Shown: positions 10,076 through 19,499 of the stretch, one piece after another
Numbering within the stretch: position 1 is the stretch's first letter
Layout: every line of letters begins with the position of its first letter
Assembly (NCBI GenBank): GCA_004352715.1
Contig: SCFE01000104.1
Location: 170,390 to 234,389, forward strand
Direction: 5' to 3'
DNA from: Hofstenia miamia
Taxonomy: Eukaryota > Xenacoelomorpha > Acoela
Length of the DNA stretch: 64,000 nucleotides
Notes under the pieces: model-generated
Seen by the model: only the letters and a program-made list of their open reading frames with translations
Told to the model about the DNA's origin: nothing
The model's database searches: none
Made by a program: the position numbers and the translations under genes

Positions 10076-12359
10076 GGTTTAAAAAAAGGTTAGAGCTTCT
10101 TTTGATGTTTTTTGCAATAATTTTTTAGGATACCCATTAGATCTTAGATTTTCAAATATTTTATCAAAAGCCATTGTAAGTACATTGTAGTTAGATGATA
10201 GTAAAACAGCTCTTCTAAACAAGTTTTTCGGAATTGAATGTTTATATTTATTATCACAGTATGATTGAAATGGTAAATATAATCCGGTGTTAGTAGGTTT
10301 TCTAAAAGCAGATATTTCAAATCCCATTGATGTTTTCTTCAATGTTGCATCTAAAAAATGTATTGAATCTCCTTTTTCATATTCACAAGTAAATTGAATT
10401 TCACTTAATTGCAAATTAATGTAAGAAAGAAACATTGATGCATGATCATCGTTTCGTTTTCCATCAAACAAAAAATATCATCAACGTTTCTAATAAATTG
10501 GTGGTTTTCTTAAGTTTATAAAAGTCTTTTCGATTAAATCCATTGCAAAATCCGCAAGCGTTGGACCCATTGGAGAACCCATCGCCATCCCATCATGTTG
10601 GTTATACACTTCATTTTCAAACAAAAAGTAAATGTTTGATGAAGCTAATAATAAAAGCTTTCGAAGTGTTTCATTAGTAAATGGAAAGGCTGATTCAGGT
10701 GTTAGCGAAATTATATGGTCAATCGTTTTCTTAACTGGAATTGATGTAAACAAACTTTTTGCATCATAACTAACCATGTAAGAACGTACGTCGCATTCTT
10801 TAATTTCATTAATAAATTGATTAGTATCAGTAAGAACAAATTCTTTAGGCATAAATAACTTCAATTTTTCATCAAGCCACTTAGATAAGTTATAAACGTG
10901 TGCATTGACCATTGATAAAATAGGTCGATAAGGCGGAGATGTTGCACCTTTATGTATTTTGCAAAGACCGTATAGTCTCGGTTGTTGAGAGCCAGTGCTA
11001 TGAAAGCAATTATAATACTGTCAATTTCTCTCGAATTTTTCATTTGAAGAAGTGTTTTATTGAATTTATCTTCTTGAGATTGAAATATCGAAGTTGTAGT
11101 TTTCTTCTTATTTAGCAAAACCTTTTTGAATTTTGTATCATCATTTAAAATTTTCTTCATTTCTGATATGTATCTGTGTTTATTATTGCCTTTATCAAAT
11201 TTTGATATGTAAATACTTTTATCTTTGTCTAGATCTTTAATTGAATTTTTTAGTTTTATTAATTCAGGTGGAACACGAAATTTTTTGTTTTTGTAATTAT
11301 TATAAATTGATTTCACTTTCAATTTNTGGAGAACCCATCGCCATCCCATCATGTTGGTTATACACTTCATTTTCAAACAAAAAGTAAATGTTTGATGAAG
11401 CTAATAATAAAAGCTTTCGAAGTGTTTCATTAGTAAATGGAAAGGCTGATTCAGGTGTTAGCAAAATTATATGGTCAATCGTTTTCTTGACTGGAATTGA
11501 TGTAAACAAACTTTTTGCATCATAACTAACCATGTAAGAACGTACGTCGCATTCTTTAATTTCATTAATAAATTGATTAGTATCAGTAAGAACAAATTCT
11601 TTAGGCATAAATAACTTCAATTTTTCATCAAGCCACTTAGATAAGTTATAAACGTGTGCATTGACCATTGATAAAATAGGTCGATAAGGCGGAGATGTTG
11701 CACCTTTATGTATTTTGCAAAGACCGTATAGTCTCGGTTGTTGAGAGCCAGTGCTATGAAAGCAATTATAATACTGTCAATTTCTCTCGAATTTTTCATT
11801 TGAAGAAGTGTTTTATTGAATTTATCTTCTTGAGATTGAAATATCGAAGTTGTAGTTTTCTTCTTATTTAGCAAAACCTTTTTGAATTTTGTATCATCAT
11901 TTAAAATTTTCTTCATTTCTGATATGTATCTGTGTTTATTATTGCCTTTATCAAATTTTGATATGTAAATACTTTTATCTTTGTCTAGATCTTTAATTGA
12001 ATTTTTTAGTTTTATTAATTCAGGTGGAACACGAAATTTTTTGTTTTTGTAATTATTATAAATTGATTTCACTTTCAATTTCAGTTCGTCATATTCAATT
12101 TCACTAGGTTTTTCTGATTTCAATAATTGTGAAAACAAACTGTCTCAATTTTGGCTAAGTTTTTATCAATCTTTTTTGGCCATGACATTTTCATTCCTAA
12201 AGATAAAGTCATTTCTTCTTCTTTAGTGAGAATTCGATCAGATAAATTATTTACTGTACTATTTAATGTAAATGTATTATCTTTTCGCAATACATTCTTT
12301 AATGCGGAAATTTTCTTTTTGGCATAATTTGGTTTTTTTATAATAGGATTCACATGCAC
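10076..12359 (-). mobile_element. Penelope-like retroelement (reverse transcriptase), frameshifted
   Basis: The minus strand encodes a Penelope-like RT in several frames. From 5' to 3': an N-terminal region (12359-12120); a segment with SKFDKGN and YISEMKKIL (12138-11617); PRLYGLCKIHKGATSPPYRP then SMVNAHVYNLSKWLDEKL; YDAKSLFTSIP; NQHDGMAMGSPMGPTLADFA; the catalytic RNVDDIF near 10480; and a C-terminal block with IHFLDATLKK (10471-10079). These boxes in this order are characteristic of PLE RTs. The GIY-YIG endonuclease usual in animal PLEs would lie beyond 10079 in the gap and is not seen. Frames break at about 11700 (with its twin near 10950), 10480 and 12130. The middle section appears twice because contigs were not merged. 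Confidence 0.85.
10571..12081. repeat. 755-bp apparent tandem duplication joined by one N (unmerged overlap)
   Basis: Bases 10571-11325 and 11327-12081 are the same length and nearly identical (at least two substitutions, no indel seen), separated by a single N at 11326. The first copy ends and the second starts exactly at the N, as expected for two overlapping contigs scaffolded without merging. Confidence 0.9.
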
Positions 12360-12422
12360 TTTTAAAAGCTCTGAAAAATATTTTGTGTGATCCTTTGTTA
12401 TTTATATATATATATATACATA

Positions 12423-12818
12423 CAGTGTGACCTCGCCTATTCGCGGGTTAAGAAAAGTTCCAATATGTGCAAATCTATTACGAGATAACCAAATGTGCTT
12501 TTCAAGTTATTCAATTGCATCATTTAAAACTTTGTTAGTGAAGTATAATATTGAAGTAAAAAAATAAAATGTGTTTACATTATCATTACAGAGAAATAAA
12601 TAACCGTATGTATTATTGTAAAATATATAACCGTATGCAATACTGTTAGATTTTTACTGTATTAATGAGCAGAAGTATCTTTAGAGTGTTTAGGAAACAT
12701 TTGGTAATGTATATAATATCATACATATACGCTTTAAAACTACATCCAATATTCGCGGCTTTTCGCTATTCGCGGAGGGGTAAGGAACGTAACCCCCGTG
12801 AATAATGAGGTCATACTG
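12423..12818. mobile_element. Tigger/pogo-like MITE with TA target site
   Basis: The ends form inverted repeats of about 25 bp: left CAGTGTGACCTCGCC with TATTCGCGGG, right (reverse complement) CAGTATGACCTCATT with ATTCACGGG. TA dinucleotides flank both sides (12421-12422, 12819-12820). The inner right side repeats the 'CGCTATTCGCGGAGGGG' type sequence typical of Tigger-like termini. It is 396 bp with no transposase, so non-autonomous. It sits just downstream, on the plus strand, of a short TA run. Confidence 0.75.
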
Positions 12819-12820
12819 TA

Positions 12821-13884
12821 TATATATAGACATCTTAGTAACATGAGTTCACCAACAGAAGAAATTACCGTCTGGCAGAAGCGACAATCGAAAAACTTAT
12901 ATTTTGGTATTATAATCTTCGTCAAAAATTGTTTTGAACTTTTTTTGAAAAAATCAATGTTTTTAAAGAGCACTTATTAGCGCATATTTCAGAAAAACCC
13001 GCATATTTTTAGATTTAGGAGCGCTTATTTGCCTGTTTTGTTCCACATATCACTTAATTTCCTGTTGAAATATCTGGTCACTGCTAGTTTCCATTAACGA
13101 AGCATTCGTGGTCAAATTTATTTTGATTAAATACATTCTATGTTTAAAGTAACAATTAATCTGATCATATGAAGTATTTTAGAAAATTTTACTAATTCCA
13201 GTTGAAATGAATATAACTCTGTAATAGGAAATATTTAGACAGTTTCTTACAGATTAAAACAACGTTTGCAGCTTTCAATTCATACGGATATTGGCTAAAC
13301 TGATGGGATTCATTAAATGAGCCACAAAGCTTTTGCTATAACAGGGAGTCTTAAATTTTCAAAAATTCAAGCATTTTGAAGCCCTTAGAAATTTATGTAA
13401 GGAAATATATCTTAAAGCAAATGGATTTGTAGTGAACATTAAATTTTATATTTCGAAATTATTATTTAATAGCTGTTAAGATTCTATATTTGAATTAATG
13501 TATTCCCATTTTTAGACAGAAATCTGTAAAAACTTTAAATTAAATGTTTAAAATTGATTAAAGCAGACCACATCACAAAAAGAAATTTAAAATATTTTAG
13601 CATACTCAGGCATATATTTTGTGACGGATAAAATTAACTAATTTTTACATTATAAATATTGATCAGTTTACAAGTTACTTGATTAATTGATTACATTAAT
13701 AACAGTAATTAGGAAAAATCTGACAATAGTTTTAAAAAATGCTTATATAAATGCATTCAATCAATAAACAGAACTTAATGACTTAATGATATACTGCTAA
13801 AAGAACATTTGATTTGATGAAGAAACATTTATATAAAATCAGATTAATTTAATTTCGAAAAAATAAATCACAAAAAGTATGTAT
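12821..13884. other. AT-rich spacer 3' of the S29 gene
   Basis: No gene or repeat recognised. The region should contain the S29 3' UTR, but I do not see a canonical AATAAA in the minus orientation close to the stop. Confidence 0.5.
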
Positions 13885-14094
13885 TTAATCCAATTTCAAA
13901 AACCCAATATCTTTGTGGTTTTCACGGAAACATTGACGGCACATATTTAATCCATATTTGCGAATGAGACCATGACGATTGGAACAGACACGACAAGATC
14001 GAGAACCCGCACCAAAACGTTTGATATGAGCATGCCAAGTATTTTGAGTTCTTTTATACTGGTCGTTGACTTTTGCAACTACTTGAGCCGGCAT
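13885..14094 (-). CDS. RPS29: 40S ribosomal protein S29 (uS14)
   Basis: S29 is a small zinc-ribbon protein of the 40S head, contacting 18S rRNA near the decoding region. The last 50 or so of 69 codons match the family almost perfectly: [20 protein letters not shown], then [11 protein letters not shown] and the C-terminal DIGFLKLD. The two CxxC pairs that bind zinc are intact. The usual length is about 56 residues beginning M-G-H; here the only in-frame ATG lies further upstream, adding an unfamiliar stretch ([17 protein letters not shown]) before a diverged start of the core ([11 protein letters not shown]). Either the N terminus is extended, or the first residues come from an upstream exon. 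An AG in a pyrimidine-poor context sits 4 bases before the ATG, and other AGs occur within the extension. It lies 223 bp downstream of the NT5DC1-like gene on the same strand. A processed retrocopy is possible but the frame is intact. Confidence 0.9.
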   Translation of the reverse strand: MPAQVVAKVNDQYKRTQNTWHAHIKRFGAGSRSCRVCSNRHGLIRKYGLNMCRQCFRENHKDIGFLKLD

Positions 14095-14317
14095 TGTACT
14101 AAATCAGTGTTATACGGTGAAAAATTAATACCAAATCGGAATGCGCATATATAATATTAGTATTACAAAATCTATCATCGACGCAAGTTGATTAAAGACT
14201 TGGGAAATAAACGCCATTCCATTAAGCAATAAACAACATAATATAACTGTCATCAGAGTATATTTTATATTACAAGACAATTAATGAAAAATATTAAAAA
14301 ATTTTGAATAAAAGATT
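14095..14317 (-). other. Short spacer between NT5DC1-like gene and RPS29
   Basis: Only 223 bp separate the upstream gene's stop from the S29 ATG, both minus strand. It must hold the 3' end of one transcript and the promoter or splice acceptor of the next. A TTTAG acceptor-like site lies 4 bases before the S29 ATG. Confidence 0.5.
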
Positions 14318-14662
14318 TTAGTTCAAAAATCCTCTGTTGGAAGCATTCGATGCAAAGGTATGAAAACGAAAGTCTTTTGGAAGATAAGCTAAAAATTCAA
14401 CCGAAGGAACAACAACAGAAGCATACGATTCAATTAATCTTCTAAATAGAGTATTGTCAACAGTATCTTGTTGATCCAAAACAAAAATAGTATAAAACCC
14501 CAATTTCGATGGGTGCAGAACATCTGCTTTCAAATTATCTCCAATATAAACCATAGATATCGACTGTTTATTTAACAGCATTGATAGATTTTCACAGAAC
14601 TCATTGAAGTTTCCCTCGGCGTAAACGCTACCTTTTTCCATTTGTCCGCTAAATGGTTCCCA
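14318..14662 (-). CDS. NT5DC1: NT5DC1-like protein, exon 3 (terminal)
   Basis: Last coding exon, 115 codons including a TAA stop. The acceptor TATTTCTTAG|TGG is strong and phase 0, matching exon 2. It contains SMVYIGDNLKADVLHP, HAD motif IV with the Mg2+-binding GDN...D, and ends VPSVEFLAYLPKDFRF then a short tail, the conserved C-terminal block of NT5DC proteins ('.IPS.E.....P.D..F'). The region between motif IV and this block is shorter than in vertebrates, which explains the shorter total. The intron before it is only 94 bp (14663-14756). Confidence 0.85.
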   Translation of the reverse strand, partial: WEPFSGQMEKGSVYAEGNFNEFCENLSMLLNKQSISMVYIGDNLKADVLHPSKLGFYTIFVLDQQDTVDNTLFRRLIESYASVVVPSVEFLAYLPKDFRFHTFASNASNRGFLN

Positions 14663-14756
14663 CTAAGAAATAACAGGATTGACCAAGCAATTTAAAAGTA
14701 AATTTTGGGCAATGCAAAATCCAAGTTTAGCAAAAAGCAAAATTATAAAAGCCAAC

Positions 14757-15259
14757 CCTGTTTGAGTTTTCGCAATACTTGGTAAATGGCCGAGAAACAT
14801 GATCACTTGTAAAAATTAAAGGTTTAGCAGCATCAACCAATATAAAATCAAACAAGCTGCGCCAATCAATGCCAATTGCATAAGACATAATCATATCAGT
14901 GTAATCATAGTGTGAAGTAGTCATTAGGTAAATTATTTTACCACGAATGCGAAGATCCTTAAGATAGTCAATCGTAGCCGATGCACATCTTTTAATGTAC
15001 TTAGGCAAGTTGTCAGTAATTTCATCAAAAAATCCCCCTGCATGCTTTGCAAATTGACTTGCACCATAAACGTGCTTAACTGCATTTTGAATTAGTTGTG
15101 AATAATTGTAAGACCCAACATGTTCGTTCAAATCCAAATAGTTAATAATATTAGACAACACAGCAGCAGTCGGTATGAAAAAACTGCTGTTAACACTAAG
15201 CACGGAAGGAATTTCATACGCAACAATTTTATTCAATAATGTAGAGGATATGCAACGAT
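14757..15259 (-). CDS. NT5DC1: NT5DC1-like protein, exon 2
   Basis: Second coding exon. I place the acceptor at CTATTCCAG|AT (phase 1), which fuses cleanly to exon 1; the distance from the exon-1 Tyr to the conserved 'YLD' then equals that in the vertebrate protein as I remember it. Content: a helix before YLDLNEHVGSYNY, then LKDLRIRGKIIYLMTTSHYDY, which holds HAD motif II (Thr/Ser after the hydrophobic strand), then AIGIDWRSLFDFILVDAAKP, the family's 'DLFD.V...A.KP' segment containing the motif III Lys. The donor is best placed after ...NSNR (AGG|GTTGGC), phase 0. The open frame extends past both proposed ends without similarity. Confidence 0.83.
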
Positions 15260-18200
15260 CTGGAATAGTGATAAAATTATTTAAACTAACTACTATTTGT
15301 ACACAAGATTTAATGACAAAATAACGCACAAATGGAATATATCACAAATAAATTAAACGCCACCTAGTGCAATAAGGCCAATTTTTCAAAAATCAAGCAT
15401 TTTTTGAAGTAATCAATAATGAAATATCATTACTGCAGTGAGCAGTATTCGTTAATTATAGGGTTGTAGTTGAAATAATTTTTCTTATCTTTTGTTGCAA
15501 AAACTGTAGTATATCAAAATAGAAAAATACTTATTTAATGGAAATGACAATTAGTAACAGTAACAAAGACAAATTCGTAAAAAATAGTGTTCAACATTAT
15601 TATTAAAGGCTAGTGCATTTGCAGCATACAATCAATTGTTACGTTATCGATCATCCATTATAGTTATAAGCAGTATCTTGTTATGAAAATGTATTTTGGC
15701 TAAGAGGAAAAAATTTTTCATACAAGTTTGAAGTCAACTCATTATATTAAAATAGCATTAAGTAAAATAAAAATGCATTTTCATTTCTATAAAGAAGCAA
15801 CTAAAAAATTACCAAACAGATCTTTTCAATACAGAAAACTAACGTATAGTCAATTCCGCTTTATTTGTATTTTGGTGGACAGCCGATTTTTGTACGGATC
15901 AACTCCGATATCATTGAAAATATGGAATATATGACGGGGCTAGGTTGTTGCAGGGTTGGAAACGTAATGGAAACAAACCTGTCAAGATTTAAGAATCTCT
16001 GCTAAGAATGACGAAATTGCGTCAACTTTTTCTGACAAGGACAACTATCCATATTCTCACTTCACAGAACGAATCAAAAACATGTTTTTTACACATATAC
16101 AGTGTATTAAATTCACAAATGAAAATGTATTATATGAACATGTAATAAATTCACCAATAAAAATGCATTATACGAACATTTAATAAATTCACAAATGAAA
16201 ATGAAAAAAAAACTACTGAATGCTCAAATGTTGTACGGTTTAAACGGGTTCAAATGCTATACAAAGCGACATTCGGACCAGACATTTACAAAGAATTACG
16301 GATAAACAATATCGAATTAGACGATAGTTTTATTACAGAAAAGCACAATGAATAATTCTGACTTAAGAAAGTATACAAATAAACCGAAAATCCGGATAAA
16401 CCCGATACGGATAAATTGGAATTGACTGTACACGAAATTGTAATGCATGTCATCAATGAAAGGGCTTCACGAAATAATTTCTGAAAGTTAAAGCTAAATA
16501 TCAGTTATGACAAGTATATTAGAACAGAATACGTCTCAGGTAACTACAAGTTCGCGTGTAGAAACCTTAAATACAAACATCATTTAGACAAATTGGAGAA
16601 GGAAATCTACCCCTCAAATTAATATAATTTGATTACAACAGCCTTAGAATTAAAATATAATTGATTTACTTTGGTACTGTTTAAATTGTCAGGTTTCATT
16701 ATGCTCGAAAAATAGTAATTCTACTTGCCAGCTTTTCAAAATACAAAAAGCCTCATGAATTTAAACAACTTAAGTTCGAAACAGATTGATAAGAAATTAC
16801 AATTTCCTTCTAGATAATTCAAATTTTGACAAAGAAGAGTAAATGACTGACAAAAACCGATATAATAGATTTTCATTCATCCTAATGCAGAGGCGTCGAT
16901 TATGACATGTTAATTAACTTTAATGTCATATATCTTAGACATAGCAAATGAATGAGTAGTTTTTGTTTACAAATTGGTTAACAAAAATCATATTGATAAG
17001 ATTAAATGGTTTGCTTCTAACAAAACGAGTTGTTTTGGAAACCACATAAGAATAATTAGTTTATTTCAAAATTTGTTACTGCACCATAGTGAATTGCTTG
17101 TCATTGCAGAAGGAAATATTACATAAAAATGGTTGCCTTTATTTGCAGCTTGCAAATTATCATTTATGTTGTTAAATATTAGAAATCACTTTTTAAACTG
17201 CTATTACCACATATATCCTAAGAAAATTTTCACATTCACCATTTTTACATCATGGCTATTATTGCCATTATGTATGGACAAATATTAAAATAGGGCTATA
17301 ACGGATGACAAATAAATTTCGCCTGGACATATATGGCCATACCATAAACAGCTCCGATGCTTGAATTTTGTAAATATCGGCTCAGGTTAAATATAGAGTT
17401 GAAAAATTAATTTCAGTTTCATAATCTTGTAGTTCATTCCAGCCTTTTGTGTAATTAGTTTTGATCAGTCTGTGCTGGTCATTGTCTTAAGAAATAGTTT
17501 AACAACAATTGGTTTGGCAGAAAGATTATTAAAGTAGTGGAAAAAATCATACCACAATAAAATGAGAGATTAATAGATGCTGCAAAAATATAAAACAGTT
17601 CGCAAATGTCCTCCCGTTTTCAAAAGAATAAATGTTTAAAATGCACAATTAACATTTAAATGATGAATACAAATTTGTAAAATGATATGTAATTACATCA
17701 TTCATATCGCAAAAACTTGCTATTGAAAGAACATAAATAAGTAAATGATAGCCACACTCACGATTTATATATGATTTAACTGATAAATGTTGAAATTAAA
17801 GAATTATGGAAATTGCATTTCTAAGAAAGGAAATACTGAAACGTTTGAAATTCCTTTATAAAAATTAAAAATGTCCTTAATAAAGGCAAAATCAAGAGTG
17901 AGAAATTTGTATATTTTCAATGATTGCATTGACGGGAATTGAATCAGAGGTCTGTGCAATTAAATGTTCAAAGTTGCAAGATCTTGTATGACCAGTGCAT
18001 ATGGTAAATTGTAGGAACCATCAAATCAAGTATGAATGAATGCGCTCTTCAAATAATGGCATGATTCATACACAACAGAAAAAAAGTTGGAGAGTAAATT
18101 TCTTTGATTACGCCTTTTAATCATGGTCACAAATTGATTACTATAAACCTATTTAATAACGAAATAAAACACTTTCGACATAATTAATAAGAACCGAACA

Positions 18201-18566
18201 CATATTTTAATAGTTGAATTAAAATTTTGAGGAAATTTACATTTATTTGCATTAAAAATACAATATATCTCAGTGAAATTGCGCAAATAATATCATAAAT
18301 TGCTCAAAAAATAAGATACTTCAAATGGATTTCCGGAAGTGGATTTCTACAATTAAAAAATATTTGATTCTTTTTTAGAAATGAAATTTCAACAGATGAA
18401 CTTAATTCTGTAATTAAAGCAATACTGAAATATTGACCTTCAAACTTTTTATGAATGAATTTTTCAATTATTTGTTGAAAAGATGGCTTTAAATATCCTA
18501 TTGAAAACTTAGGTTCAGCTAAATTTGAAGTACTAGATTGAACATCACAAAATTTGATTACTATAC
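15260..18566 (-). other. Intron 1 of the NT5DC1-like gene
   Basis: About 3.3 kb, GT...AG on the minus strand. It holds a pogo/Tigger-type remnant at 15847-16428 and otherwise AT-rich sequence with no further exon-like similarity that I can see. Short frames such as 15728-15934 (plus) are not supported. Confidence 0.7.
15847..16428. mobile_element. Degenerate pogo/Tigger-like element with terminal inverted repeats
   Basis: The left end reads TAGTCAATTCC then TTTATTTGTAT; the right end, reversed, reads CAGTCAATTCC then TTTATCCGTAT. TA dinucleotides flank it at 15845-15846 and 16429-16430. The start CAGTCAATTCC resembles the ends of jerky/Tigger-type elements. The interior holds no usable transposase frame; fragments around 15960-16330 look like decayed coding sequence, but I cannot assign them. 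The first base of the left end differs (T for C). Confidence 0.6.
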
Positions 18567-18864
18567 CAGGATAACGTTGCAAAATTTCTTGCTCATTCAA
18601 TAATTGAGCTCCATGATAAGCTTTCAGGATTCCACCATTATAATCGAGCAAAAGAAAATCACCAGTATCATCATCATAAAAATAAGATTTTAGAAATTGA
18701 GGAATATTAGAAAACACTTTAGAAGGAAACTTTTCAATGTTAACAAAATAATCTGTCAATGCATTAAAGCATAACTGAAAAGTAGATTCAACATGATATT
18801 CAATTAACGTGTAATCCATATCAAACCCAATAACATCAACATCGTTTAATGTAAATGAATACAT
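18567..18864 (-). CDS. NT5DC1: NT5DC1-like 5'-nucleotidase-domain protein, exon 1
   Basis: First coding exon of a HAD-superfamily protein of the NT5DC/cytosolic 5'-nucleotidase II-like group, cytosolic by family; the substrate is not established. It starts at an ATG and carries HAD motif I, VIGFDMDYTLIEY, with nucleophile D15 and acid/base D17. It then has a DGD-like 'DTGDFLLLDYNGGILKAYHG' segment matching the family's LEDGNFLKL...ASHG region. I place the donor after ...LQRYP plus one base (CTG|GTATAG), a phase-1 site. The open frame runs on to 18304, but that tail has no family similarity and I take it as intron. The three exons give 298+503+345 = 1146 nt, about 381 codons, somewhat shorter than the roughly 450-residue vertebrate protein. 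The start is the first ATG of the frame and sits right before the motif. Confidence 0.85.
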
Positions 18865-19499
18865 CGTATAAAATCTAAATAATTTAAACGTAAATAATTT
18901 AATCTATTTCATACAAAAATTGAAAATATACGAATGTGCATTTTTTTTTCTAAACGATTTAGCGAGTAGCGACGCAAAGACAATTTGTCTCTTCAAATGC
19001 TATTTTACAAATAATATTATCGAATAAATACGATTGGACGAATAGAAAATTACACTATATGAAGTATTTAATTTAGTATTGCTGTAGGACACAACTTCCA
19101 TATAACTAAATTCAAAATGTCCGGAAATACCGATCGGGAAAATGTTTTCCCTTCTAGAATGTAATTTTTAGTTATTATTTAAAAATTTATTATATTTAAT
19201 TATTAAAATTCGTTCACAAAATTTTGCAACATTTATTAAGAACGAGAGGAAAATTACAAACGAAAAAGTGCTCATGAGAAATATTAAAACTTACAATTCG
19301 TAGTTTTCTTCACAGCTATCGTTTACATGTGTTAGAAAACTGCCAGCGTGTGACTCGTTTTACTTTACTGTTCAGTTTACTCTTAAAAATAGAAATGTCT
19401 TGCTAATGTGAAAAATTTTTCACATGCTAATTATGAAATTTACAAATGTTGAGTTCGAAGGATGCGGTTGGGATTTAGAGGAACTTGGTAACCTGCTTC
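18865..19499. other. Upstream region of the NT5DC1-like gene and LINE 3' flank
   Basis: AT-rich. The promoter of the NT5DC1-like gene must lie here. I see no clear TATA or initiator context, and no gene. The 3' end of the minus-strand LINE probably falls between about 19400 and 19500. Confidence 0.45.
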
